Shown here: positions 1-50,324 of the stretch, piece by piece | Numbering within the stretch: position 1 is the stretch's first letter | Layout of the letters: every line of letters starts with the position of its first letter | Assembly: GCF_027409185.1 (NCBI RefSeq) | Contig: NC_084474.1 | Location: forward strand, 31,372,382-31,436,381 | Length of the DNA: 64,000 nucleotides | Direction: 5' to 3' | Origin: Cynocephalus volans | Lineage: Eukaryota > Chordata > Mammalia > Dermoptera > Cynocephalidae | Position numbers and translations under genes: made by a program | The notes under the pieces: generated by a model | Told to the model about the DNA's origin: nothing | Databases searched by the model: none | Seen by the model: only the letters and a program-made list of their open reading frames with translations

Positions 1-2080
1 TTGGGCACTGTCTGCCTTTTTGCTGGGCCAGGATGATAGGTCTCTGCCCTTAGGCTTGTCACTGCACATAACAGCTGCATGTTTAAATTTACAAATCTAA
101 GCATTAGCACCTAAAGAAATATTTTTCTCTTTTTGCTTTTTATCATAAGATAAAACCCTTGCCACCCTCTTCCTCATTCCCAAGTAGACTTCCTTTCTTT
201 CAGTAGCCAGGGCTGCACAGCATGTCCATGCTAAAACAGTCACTGGTAGCTGGGATAGATTGTAATGACCGGCTTTGACTAATCAACAGTCACCTCCAGT
301 TTGACAGCATGTGAGAGGGTGGGCTCCCCCAGTAAATTGGAGGCTATGGACTTGGAAGGAAGAAAGGGGTGGAAGGCTGATTCTTGGTTAGACAACCAAC
401 AGTGTCTGCCACAAGAAAGTAGTAATGCTAAAAACAACCATGGCTTTACAAGTAACAGCCTTAGCCACAAACCAAAATGCCACTTTCACATAAATTCTGT
501 GTGGAGAAGACATTTTCTTCTGTCTACACAATATTTATCAACAACAAATAAAAATGTGAACAGTACCATCTTTGAGTATTCAAGAATATTGTGTTTAATT
601 TTACTCTTCAAAATGGCAATTCCAACATATATACTGAGTCAAGAATGACAAGACGTATTATTAAAATGTTAATGCTTAACATGGTGTATGTATAAATAAT
701 TCTTTTATATTAAAATAATACCTGCAGTACCCAAATTGGAAACCAATAGAAACACCGAGTAAAAGTATATACATAGAAAGGTTTGGAATTAAAACCTTTA
801 AACCAAATTTTATTTTCTTTAATGTAAGCCTTTAAGTATTGGATTTGTACATTGTGTAGAAAGGTTTATAACTGAAATATTCAAGAGTTATCAATGCATT
901 TAACTTTACTTATCATAATTCCCTTCTTCCCAATTTAAATTCTTTTAGAAAATGTTTCAAATGATGTTATTACTTTCAATGGTATTTTTAAATTCATACT
1001 TGGTATACTTTTCAGTACCACATTAAAATTGCAGCATAGAAACATGTTCTTCATTTGCTGTAACAAATGATAGTTCTTTTACCATGAACTTTGGGAGTCT
1101 TCTATCAGTTTCTAGGAGGAAAACCATTTTTCTGGAACGCTGTGCATGAGAATTATGAATAACTATTTGAAAATTACAAACTTAGTATTTTTTCGTGTGC
1201 TTAAACTGCTATAAAATTGCAAAATTACATCTTCCTTAAAAGTCTTATGTGCACCCAAATTTTGCACCTTTTACACCCTTCTGGTAGATGATGCTTCCCT
1301 TTTCTCCTTTGTGGAAGGAAGCAAGTTCTCATTCACTTTAGGCTTAGATCCGAGTTTTTAGGTTTAATAAAAACAATGTAGTTGCAGGGTGGAAAGAGAC
1401 AGGTAGCAGTTGGGGATGATTTGAGTTACCACCAGAACGCTTTACTTTATTTGACCATATGCTAGATACTCGAGCATTTAAAAACTGAAATAAATAAATA
1501 AATAAATAAAATTGAGATTATGATTCACTACGGAAGGGAAGCAGAGGTAAATGAAATAAATAAGTGCTTTTTAAATGAAAAACGTGCCTTTAAGGAGAAG
1601 CACCACACTCAGTAGGGTGAGATTTTTGAATTTAAAATTAGTAATTTTCCTATGCCAGCTTACAACATGGACATCAGGAGAACTACTCTCACCACTCACG
1701 GTCTATCCTAACGCTGGAGTTTGAATTCTGTCAAAATAGCACTGATACATTAATTAAGGGTACCCTTTATATCAACCCCATCAAGGTAAGCATCATCAGG
1801 GGAAAACAAAAAGTGCTGTGGTCACCTTGAGAAGACAAAGTCTCATACTTTATGGGTGCAGTGGGGCTCTCAACTGTCAGGCAATCCCAAGTCACAGAAT
1901 GCACCATCATTCTATGAACCCCCTTCCCCATCTGATCCTTAACAAGGTTTCACGGAGCCAAAGAGAACCACTTCTTCATTCTGGATACTAGTCCCTGCAA
2001 ACAGACACGGACCCCGGGAGAAGATAAAGGGAAAGGCCCTTCCTTCTCCGTCCTGCCCCAGTTTCCGTGATTGAAGGTGT
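1..2080. other. Upstream flank, no gene seen
   Basis: AT-rich non-coding DNA upstream of the CRISPLD1 CpG island. The only open frames are short (63-115 codons), lack recognisable domains, and overlap each other on opposite strands. I see no splice-linked series and no clear interspersed element apart from a small (TAAA)n run. Regulatory sites may exist here but none can be supported from the sequence alone. Confidence 0.6.
1488..1511. repeat. (TAAA)n microsatellite
   Basis: About six uninterrupted copies of a four-base TAAA/AAAT unit, seen directly. A simple repeat with no further sign of function. Confidence 0.9.
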
Positions 2081-2416
2081 TAACCGCATCCCCACCCCCA
2101 CCCCGTGCTCTCCGGGGCCGCTCCTTTTTCTTCAAGGCGGTTACAGGCATTTCAGCGGCTCAACAGAAAGGAGCCAGCAGGAGGATCTTTGAGAGAGGGG
2201 AGCTGGCGGGGAGGGAGGAGTTAGAGGCCCTCCTCGCACACACCTCCCACGGGGTCCAGACCTTCCCCGCCCCCGTCTCTGAAGCCGAAAGCGCGGCCGC
2301 GGAGGCCGAGCGGGCGGGCCCCGCTGCGCAGGGGGAAGCAGGGCGGGAGGCCCCCAGCCGCTCCCGCGGGCCTCGGGCCAGGCGGGGTGGAGGCGGGGTG
2401 GGCGAGGAGCGGCGCT

Positions 2417-2450
2417 CACGTCACGTGCGCGCGCAGGGCCCGCAATAAAT
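2417..2450 (+). promoter_or_regulatory. CRISPLD1: Core promoter: CRE-like and E-box motifs with TATA-like element
   Basis: CACGTCA at 2417-2423 overlaps a palindromic CACGTG E-box at 2422-2427, so CREB/ATF-type and bHLH-type factors could compete for the site. An AATAAAT stretch at 2444-2450 in an otherwise GC-rich context is the best TATA-like candidate. If used, it would place transcription start about 25-30 bases downstream, near 2475. The motifs are visible; their use is inference. Confidence 0.5.
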
Positions 2451-2474
2451 GCCCGCGAGCGCGAGGGAGCGGCG

Positions 2475-2882
2475 GAAGCGCTCGGCGCCCGGTTCTGCGC
2501 CCCGCGGCTTTACCCGGCAGGAGCGCGAGGTCGCCGCCGGCCGTCGCCGCAGAGCACCGCTCGTGTCCCCGCCCAGCGCTCCTGCAGTTAGTGGTCAGAG
2601 ACGCTCGGGCGCCCACCCTGGCAAGCTGAGGAGGCAGCTCCCCGCCCGCAGCAACTCCACGGTGTAGCTTTGGAACGCCTTGCTGGCCGCTTCTCTCCAG
2701 GTCTGGAAGGAGCCGCCGAAGCTTGCATCCCCCTGCAGGCAGCGCCCTCGTCGCCACGGACGCGCCGTGCCTGGCTCTGTCCCGAGGGGGGCTCTCTGCG
2801 GTCGCGTGTGAAGGCTGAGGCGGCTGCGGAGGCCGGCGCTCCCTTTCGGCTCAGCTCTCCTAGGGAACATCACACTGGAGAG
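2475..2882 (+). other. CRISPLD1: CRISPLD1 exon 1 (noncoding 5' UTR)
   Basis: The 3' end is set by a consensus donor, AG|GTAAGG, at 2882/2883. The 5' end is an estimate from the TATA-like element. No ATG occurs between 2475 and 2882, so the exon is expected to be wholly untranslated. It is very GC-rich and part of the CpG island. Known CRISPLD1 genes have a noncoding first exon, which agrees. Confidence 0.65.
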
Positions 2883-3910
2883 GTAAGGGCGTTTCTAAAA
2901 CGCAGCGCTGAGTGGTCAAGCCGACACTTTTCCCTATCTCCCTTTTTCTGTATCAACCCTGCTTCAAAAAAAAAAAAAAAAGCCAACTGGTAGCTTGGTG
3001 AGGCCTGGGGGAGGTGGGCTGCTCGGAAAGCAGCCATGGTGGAGATGAGCGGGACCTTGTTCTTGTAAGTGACTTTGTAGGTTTCACCTCCTCTGCCGCG
3101 CGCTTTCCATTTGGGTTGAGTGGAGAGTGTGCGCCTGCGGTGGATGGGAGAAAAAGCTTTCAGGTTGTCGGGGAGCTAGCTGCTGGCTTTCTCGGGTGCG
3201 GGCCAGAGGTTAGGAGCAGACTTTCCAGGAAATAATGATTAAGTTCTGACCCTCGCCTGGGTAACAGGAGACTCCCCTCAGTGACCAGAACCATTCATTC
3301 GCAGTAGTTCACTGGGATCCCTAGATGTACACACGGATGCATGCATTTTATAATTCTTTAAAACATTCACTCTCAATTTCAGAATGTTGTGGACATTATG
3401 AATGTCTGTGAACCAGAGATGGGACACTGGAATAAAACAGTACCTCAAATAAAAAAATACTACCTTAAAACTCTCTGTAGAGAAACATGGACATCTAGAG
3501 GGAAATAGAACATTCTAGACAGATAATGCCCTTTGCAGGCTACATGTAACACGAGGGTACTTCACACGTTTATGGAAAGATTTGTGTCAGTTTTTAATTC
3601 TATTTTTCCACGAACTTTTTGAAGTACCCTCGTATATAATCGTTTAAAGACTTGTACTTCAGACATTATTTTCAAACTTTGACTTTTCTGGGCTACTTTT
3701 GCCATTAATTTTTGACTTCATGGATATTATCTTGGAAAATATAGTTAGTTATCTATTTTATGGAAACAATGCATTGTAAAAAATACTCTGGAAGAAAAAA
3801 TGGATTGGAAATAAGTTATTTCAAAAAGTGGATGTCCATTTGCTGGCATTGCATAGACGGATCAAACTGGCACACTGCCTTTGTAACTCTTGTTTTGTTT
3901 TTGTTATTAG
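2883..3910 (+). other. CRISPLD1: CRISPLD1 intron 1
   Basis: About 1.0 kb between the exon 1 donor (GTAAGG) and the favoured exon 2 acceptor (TTATTAG at 3904-3910, preceded by a long T-rich tract). It contains a poly-A run at 2966-2981 and an 80-bp palindromic mariner-type MITE. A second possible acceptor (TTATAG, ending 3963) would lengthen it by 53 nt. Confidence 0.65.
3553..3632. mobile_element. Mariner-type MITE, copy 1 (hairpin)
   Basis: A short palindromic element. The left end reads CGAGGGTACTTC and the right end GAAGTACCCTCG, its exact reverse complement. The interior continues the pairing more loosely (TTTATGGAAAGA near the left, CCACGAACTTTTTGAAG on the right). The ends match those of the longer mariner at 58952-60109 and two other short copies. 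It lies in intron 1 and would be transcribed as a stem-loop. TA follows the right end; the left flank TA is not preserved. Confidence 0.8.
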
Positions 3911-3951
3911 AAAATTAGTACCTGCTAGTATTTTCATCTTAATCACATGAC

Positions 3952-3963
3952 ATGTCGTTATAG
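3952..3963 (+). other. Upstream ORF 2 (three codons)
   Basis: ATG at 3952 followed by two sense codons and TAG at 3961-3963. It lies five bases into uORF 1 in another frame. The stop codon coincides with the AG of the alternative exon 2 acceptor. Confidence 0.45.
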
Positions 3964-4025
3964 CCAAAAGGAGTGGAAGAGCCTGACTTGGAGATTTTCC
4001 CGGGGAAATCCTGAGGTCATTCATT

Positions 4026-43650
<39,625 letters not shown>

Positions 43651-43978
43651 AATGAAACACTTGGAAGAGGATCATAAAGACTATTCCAAATGCCATATTT
43701 CTAAAGTTTGTATAAAACTGTAACATTACTGTACAGAAGATAATCAAGATAATCAACTATTTTCAGTCCAAAATAAGTGCCAAATGCATATAAGTCTTGA
43801 TAAGTCTATAAAAGTAAACATGGGACATTAGTTTTGGGAAAATATTGAATATTGTAATGGTTTTGGAAATCCTGTGTTAAATATTGCTATATTTTCTTAG
43901 CAGTTATTTCTACAGTTAATTACATAGTCATGATTGTTATACATTTCATATATTATATGGTGCTTTGTATATGCCACT

Positions 43979-43984
43979 AATAAA
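43979..43984 (+). terminator. CRISPLD1: Candidate polyadenylation signal 1
   Basis: AATAAA 329 nt after the stop codon, with GT-rich sequence (AATGTGAATGG) within 30 nt downstream. Confidence 0.5.
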
Positions 43985-44290
43985 ATGAATCTAAACAATG
44001 AATGTGAATGGCCTTCAGAAAATCATCTGGTGCGTTTAAAAATGATCAACTCTAAAACTAAAACCTTTTTATCCCATTTTCCCCAGTCCATTGCTATGCC
44101 ATTACCTGTTCCAAATAATGTCAAAATTTTTTCCACTATTACCTGTACAGTTTTTTTGTTCTATTAAGTTTAGGAATATAGAGTATTAAATCCTGATATT
44201 GCACTTCTTATTTTGTATAAAATAACCATTTAATATCCAAATGAATTTGTTAAAATGTTTGATTTCTTGGGCATGGACAATATTAAATGA

Positions 44291-44296
44291 AATAAA
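44291..44296 (+). terminator. CRISPLD1: Candidate polyadenylation signal 2
   Basis: AATAAA followed by GTTAGAATAGTGG. A second AATAAA lies at 44336-44341. Confidence 0.45.
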
Positions 44297-45419
44297 GTTA
44301 GAATAGTGGTATGAAAACATTCCTAGTGATCATATAATAAATATAGGATTAAGCATGAGCAGCCAGAGCTTTCTATGTATTGTTAAAATTGAGGTCACAC
44401 ATTTTCTTTTGTATCCTGGCAAATACTCCTGCAGGCCAGGAAGTATAATAGCAAAAAGTTTAACAAAGTTGAACTAATGTACTACATCGCCATTGCCACT
44501 GGTTTTCTTAATGGTAAATGACCTTGTGTATAAATGTTGCCTTATTATGGTACCTATAACAGTGATGAATTTGTTTCTATGAAAATGTATTGTGCTTTGA
44601 GACTAAAAATCTGTAAAATGTTACTTTTGGTAATTTCTTTTCCTGCTGGTGAATTTATTCTTTTCCTATAAACATATTAAAATTAATCATGTTTCAAAAT
44701 ACTATTTTCAGTTCCCTTTGCATGCTTATTTTGATTTAGAAATCATTTTAAGGCAAATTAACAAAACTATTATGTCTTCTAAATTTGGTTTATTGACATT
44801 AGTGTAAATAACATAATACCAGAAGTCTGCGAAATCAACCTGTTTAGGTCTTTGTGTGTGAAAGAGAAAATAGACACAGACAATCATATAATTAGAAGCA
44901 TTATGGTAAGGGAGAATTTAGATAAACTGACAGAAATGAATTTGTAAAGTAGAAGGAATTAATCTGAAAAATAAAAAGTGATTATAAAAGAATTGACAAG
45001 ACAATAAATACTTCAAGTATTTTTAGAAAGTAAATGAGGAGGAGTTTAGGAGCAGATAAAAAGGAGATAAATTACAAGCAGGGATCCGGGAAAGTAAGAA
45101 AGTTGAATAATACAAAAGAAAGAAAGAAAGGCAGGCTCACATAAACAGGTGCTGGAGAGCAAATTAGGAAGACACCAACATTTCATTATCATCTTCAAGC
45201 ATTAGCAGGGAGTTAAATGGTTCAAAAAACAGGTAATCAAAACAATGACTTATGCATTCAAATTTTTAAAACTTAAAGCAGATTTTGAGGGAACAGTTTT
45301 TTCAAAAGATACACTACCACCTTCTTAAGTAGTGTGACTTTACTGAGATTCATCTTCTATTCCTCACTGCTCCCCTCCAATAGGAAAGCCCCATCAATTT
45401 CATCAGTATTAGGGTTCTT

Positions 45420-45529
45420 GCATTTGTTTCTAGTTTAGATCTCCTTCATCAGTTTCCTGTACTATTGCAATGTCTCAAACTGGAGCCTCCTCTTTGTGTC
45501 ACTCTCCATTTGTTTTCAATGCATCCTTT

Positions 45530-45575
<46 letters not shown>

Positions 45576-45690
45576 TTTTACTGGAATTACTACCTTCCAT
45601 GAGTTTCCATTGCTTAAGCAAACTAAACTCCCTTTTAAAAGTGTTCAAGAACCTCCATAGTCTTGTTCATATTGTTTACCTGTCTTCTAC
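45420..45690 (+). repeat. L2 LINE fragment
   Basis: CCTGTACTATTGCAATGTCT and the following CTGGAGCCTCC resemble the sense L2 segment with a 'tactgcaatagcctcc' core. It is split by a (TA)n/poly-T tract. Confidence 0.5.
45533..45579. repeat. (AT)n plus poly-T tract
   Basis: About 26 nt of AT followed by 22 T. Simple repeat inside an L2-like segment. Confidence 0.9.
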
Positions 45691-45694
45691 ACAG

Positions 45695-45870
45695 GGTGTG
45701 GTGTTGGGCAAGCTGTTTAACTTTCTATGTTTCAACTACCTCACCTGTAAAACGGGACAAATCATATCTCAGAAGGATTGTCCTAAGAATTGAGACATTA
45801 TGTATAATGTACTTCAAAGAATATTAAACACATGGTATGTGGTCAATAAGTGTTTTTATTATCATATAAT
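45695..45870 (+). repeat. MIR SINE
   Basis: GTTGGGCAAGCTGTTTAACT, CTCACCTGTAAAACGGGACA and GGATTGTCCTAAGAATTGAG are in MIR order on the plus strand. Confidence 0.8.
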
Positions 45871-46189
45871 TATTATTTTTGTCATTTGCCTTGGAGAAAC
45901 TCTGCATCTGTCATACTACACTATTGGTTCTTCAGCACTTAACTAAATGTGAAATCCTTCAGTAATTTTTCTGTAATTCTCCTGGTAAGACTTAAACTCT
46001 CTTTGGTATGACATTCTTTTAGTATGACCATATTAATTATTTAATTTGCTTTATATTTAGTTCTTTAAACTTAAGGATAAGCTCTTTGAGAAAGGTAATA
46101 TGCTTATCCATCTCTCTACCCAAGAGCACCATTATCTTAGTGATTTTTACCTTCTTGCACTCTATAAATAGTGGGTCAACAATTGTTGA

Positions 46190-47335
46190 ATGAGTATTCC
46201 AACAATTCCTAATTCTTGATGATGTAAGTGAATAATTTTGCACGTTATCATAGAGGAACCTCAACACGAAGATAAAGTATTATAGCTAATTAAAATAGTT
46301 TATTGATGGACATTCCATATGTGGATTTAAAATAGGTCAATGCTTATAGAATAATGTTAACATCATTTTGGCATTTAATATTTACCAGACTGTTAGTTAC
46401 TTTAATGATCCTCATTGATTAAAAATAATCTGTGTATTTCAAGCAAAGTAGAGTAATATAAATATTAATTTCTCTCCTGATCTGTTAGATACCTTGCATA
46501 TTACAGTGTCCACTTTTCTATTCAATACTGTGGTTTAAAATCTTGACTGTTCTCTAGCATTTCTAAAATGTTTTTAAAAGAAAAGTAAACTCTTCTCAAT
46601 AGCATGGTGAGCTAAGCAAAGAAATGGAACTATCATTTTTGTAAACATACCAGACTTCAGATTTGGAGTTTAAGCTAATTTATCACACAAAGAATTACAT
46701 TGTTTAGGTTGATTTAAAAAATTTACCTGAGATGATATGTCTACCCTAGCACTATAATATTCAGGAGTTGAGGAAGTAGTTTAGTGAAATAATCTGATCC
46801 TCTTTCATTAGTTTGAGTTTTAAAAAATGCAGGCAAACTCTTTAGAACTCTGCTATTCTTAGCAATTAGATATTCTCTATTTCTTTTTATACTCCAATCT
46901 TTATGTCACATTACACGAAATAATCAGAGCGTAGAACAGTGCTGCTGTTAAGCAAACATCCTTGCATTAGACCATTACATTATGGAGACTAATTTTTCAA
47001 TGATTACTAAAAAATATTTTCTAATTAAAACCATATTGAATTGCCAATTGCATTTATGAATATGTTCATGAAGATGAAAAGCAGAGGGCCTACACAAAAC
47101 TGTATCAAACTCAATTTTAAAAGGAAACATATACAGAAGATGAAGTGAAAATAAAGGATAAATATTTAAAAGGCATGAATTGATTTAAAATATCATTAGA
47201 AATGCTAAAACCCAGCCTGATTGGGTCTTTTACTTATGCTAAAACAGATAGTTTTTTAGAAACTATATGAAAACAGCATGGCTAGGAATATAATGAAAAA
47301 CAAATGAATAATGACCCCTCTTGAAGCTTTCTGCT
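46190..47335. other. Intergenic, nothing recognised
   Basis: AT-rich DNA with no convincing open frame or interspersed element. Confidence 0.5.
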
Positions 47336-47860
47336 TTCATTCATTCAAAAAATACTGAATTCCTACAATCTACTATGGACTGTGCTGATCAGTAGATATA
47401 AGCAAATTGCCCTCAGGAAATCAGAACCTAGTAAGGGAGGCAGATATTAATTATATAATTAAATAAGAAAATATGTGATTATAAACCAAGAAGTTTGTAG
47501 AACTGCATAACCACTGAGAAAATATTTATAGTATCGTGAGAATATTGAAAAGTGTGACTTGACCTGGGGAAGTGAGTGAAGATGACTTTCCCGAGGAATT
47601 GACATTAAAGCTTAAATCTTAAGGCTCAGTAGGAGTAGCTACGGAGGTGAAGAATTCCTTAAAAAAAAAACAAACGTGCAAATACCATATTGCAGGAACA
47701 TTCTAGAAACAACACAAAGCCAAGGTCAGCAGGTCTTGAGGGCAGAGAACAAGAGCTTTTGAAAAGTATGAGACATGTGAGTCTGGTTGAGTAAGTGGGA
47801 CAGCAGAGAAGGCTGGACACAATCTCTTTACGGTTAAAATGCACTGTTGGAGCTCAAAGA
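47335..47860 (-). repeat. L2 LINE, antisense
   Basis: Begins with CATTCATTCAAAAAATACTG (reverse-complement L2 3' end) and continues with CAGAACCTAGTAAGGGAGGC and GACTTGACCTGGGGAAGTGA. Confidence 0.65.
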
Positions 47861-48099
47861 AATGCCCAGGCTGAATAATACTACGAGATAACACATATCA
47901 GTGTGCTCAAAAGGCACTCAGGTATTCACAGTTTGAATAAAGCAAAAATATTGAATGCATTCTCTCATAATGTCAACCTTAGAATTTTGTAGCATTTTAT
48001 AATAAAGGACTTTATGAATATTCCTGGGATCTAAAGAGTTTGAGTCTATATGATGAACATGTCTATAAGCAATGGGTTTGCAGATGATTGTCTGAGAGG

Positions 48100-48320
48100 A
48101 GGGGATGGCATGTATTGAGCACCAACTATGTGTTAGAAACACTGCTGTACTTTTTATATATGTTGCTTGATTCTCACAACAAACCTGTGTGACAAGACTA
48201 CTTTCCATTCTTCTATATTAGAATGCAGACTCTGAAAAGTTAAGCAACATTGTCTAGGGTCCTGAGTTTGAGAAATGTAATTCATGTCCCCATCTCTCCT
48301 AATCTAAAGTCTCTGCTCTT
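48100..48320 (-). repeat. MIR SINE, antisense
   Basis: ATGTATTGAGCACCAACTAT, GATTCTCACAACAAACCTGT, AAAAGTTAAGCAACATTGTC in reverse MIR order. Confidence 0.75.
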
Positions 48321-48778
48321 GATACTTGTTCACCCTGTTGTACATTTTCATGGGGACTGTGAAAAACTCCACTAGTTCTTCCCACACCAGATTTAGAAAT
48401 ACTCCCATACAAAATCTTATAATCCCTGAATATGCCATACATTTTCTAGATGTAGGAAGATCTGTAGAAGAGAAATAGAGATTTAGCTTTCTTTAGATGT
48501 GGCCTATAAAAAACGATAAAAAAGAATATTAGCTCAGAGAACACCAGAAAAAGATGTGGTTTGTGTTCCATAGATGTCAAATTAGTGGACTACTTTTTCA
48601 AGGTAATAGACTCAATTACTTCCCCTCCCCCTAGTCATAAAAAAGGAAAATAAAAAAAGGAAAAACATTCTGTTCATAAACACATGGATATCCTGAAAGT
48701 GGAGGGCATTTGGAATCATATAGATGATTAGAATTAATTCAGAACACATGAAGCCCCAGCTCAGAGCCATGCAAGAGA

Positions 48779-49280
48779 ATGCCGCAGTTGAGAAGAGGGC
48801 TTTTCTTCCTGGCAGAGCCACAAACCAAAGTGATTGAAGAATCTGCTTTCTTACTGCCATTCAGGTGTCCTCCTGATTTCATTCCTTACTTTCCAACCTC
48901 TCCACCCCCGACCACATACCTCCTGCGAATCCAACCAATCAAAATGCCACCGCACACAAAGAACTTTGTGTCAGACCTCTTTCATCCAGGCAACAGGTTG
49001 ACAATAAGAGATGTTAACCGGCCTATGTTAACCCAGCTCTTCAAACATATATATGAACAGACAAAAAGGATCATCAGACATAAACACAAATAAGCAAATA
49101 CCGTATCAATTGAACCAGAAAAAAGACATTTCTGAGAAAAAGAGCACCTCTAAAAATATCATTAATATCCTCAAGGGGAGTTTAGAAGACGGTATTCCCA
49201 TAAAACAAGAACAGGCTAGTATGGAAAAGAAACAGTTGGGGAACAAGAAAAGTACCAGATTTTGGAAGACATTGGAGTAG
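48779..49280 (+). other. Unassigned region with two overlapping open frames
   Basis: Open frames of 104 codons (48779-49093) and 75 codons (49053-49280) overlap in different plus-strand frames. The second is Lys-, Ser- and Asn-rich. No domain, splice signal or promoter supports a gene. An old retroelement or frameshifted pseudogene is likely, but I cannot name it. Confidence 0.3.
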
Positions 49281-49707
49281 TTAAGACTCAGCTATTGGAC
49301 TCCAGGAAGTGCAAATAAAGACACACTTGGAAGTTGTGATATGGTCTAAAGGTAGGTGAAGAGAGATATAAAAGTAAAAAACATAACGGAAAATTTCTTG
49401 TTAAAGATAATATAAAATGTGTGTAGCTATCTACATACATGATAATATTAGATACTATCAATAATCATGTAAAATTAGGTATAAGCTGTGATTTAACACT
49501 GAATTTGTAGTGAAAACCTTTGTTTTTATAACAGCTTTGCCTTTTTCTTGTTGAATGATGCCACACAGGTTTTATTAAACTTCTCTTAGATATAGTTTGC
49601 TCATATGTAATACTGTAATTATGATAACTTCCTCACAGAGTTGATGTGAGAATTAAAGAACATACCTGAAATTCCCTAGCACTTGCTGAACACTAAATGA
49701 TAGTTAC

Positions 49708-49733
49708 GTGTGTGTGTGTGTGTGTGTGTGTGT
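49708..49733. repeat. (GT)n microsatellite
   Basis: Thirteen GT units in intergenic DNA. Confidence 0.9.
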
Positions 49734-49879
49734 ACACATACATAAATATTGCATTCTCTCAGAGGGTGCATGGATATTCAGATTTTTATGGACTATATGC
49801 AATCATTTTAAATCAAATTTATTGAGGTAAAATTTAGATACAAAAAAATGTATGCTTTAAATTATCCATTTTGGTAAAT

Positions 49880-50322
49880 TGCATTAATTTCCTAGGGCTG
49901 CTGTAATAAAGTACCACAGACTGCGTGGCTGAAACAACAGAAATTTATTGTCTCACAGTTCTGGAGGCTAGAAGTTGGAGATCAAGGTGTTGGCAGGGCC
50001 GTGTTCCCTCAGAAGGTCCTAGGAAAGAATCTATTCCATGTCTTTTTCCTATCTTTTGTTGGTTTGCTGGCAGTTTTCTGAATTTCTTGGCTTGTGTCGT
50101 AATTCCAATTTTCACATGGCATTCTCCGTGTGTGTGTCTATGTCAGAATTTCCCCTTTTTATCAGGACACCAGTAGGGTGGTTAGGGACCCACCCCACTC
50201 CAAAATGACCTCATCTTTACTAATTAAATAAGCAATGTCCCTATTTCCAAATAAGGTCACATTCTGAGGTACTGAGGTTTAGGACTTAAACATGAATTTG
50301 GGGGAAACAATTCAAACCGTAA
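49880..50322 (+). mobile_element. MLT1A-type MaLR LTR
   Basis: TTTCCTAGGGCTGCTGTAAT, GAAACAACAGAAATTTATTG, TCACAGTTCTGGAGGCTAGA and CAAATAAGGTCACATTCTGA follow the MLT1A consensus closely. No internal ERVL sequence adjoins, so it is a solo LTR. Confidence 0.8.
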
Positions 50323-50324
50323 GT

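Larger units (their letters stand above)
2080..2882 (+). promoter_or_regulatory. CRISPLD1: CpG island spanning the CRISPLD1 promoter and exon 1
   Basis: The sequence changes sharply from AT-rich flank to a block dense in CG dinucleotides, which stops near the exon 1 donor. Several GGGCGG/GGCGGGG-type GC boxes lie at about 2310-2406, consistent with Sp1-type binding. Such islands normally mark promoters of broadly or developmentally expressed genes. The island sits just before the noncoding first exon of CRISPLD1 and no other gene starts nearby. Its boundaries are approximate, judged by eye from CG density. Confidence 0.85.
43651..44700 (+). other. CRISPLD1: CRISPLD1 3' UTR (3' end uncertain)
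   Basis: AT-rich and free of recognised repeats, unlike the DNA beyond it, which fits an exonic 3' UTR. Three AATAAA hexamers (43979, 44291, 44336) and an ATTAAA near 44678 give alternative ends between about 44000 and 44700. The actual end cannot be fixed from sequence. Confidence 0.5.

Noticed and set aside
2071..2993. Several overlapping open frames of 70-125 codons on both strands
   Set aside because: The CpG island is GC-rich and so has few stop codons. The frames are Arg/Ala/Gly/Pro-rich on both strands with no domain, and the region is promoter and noncoding exon 1.
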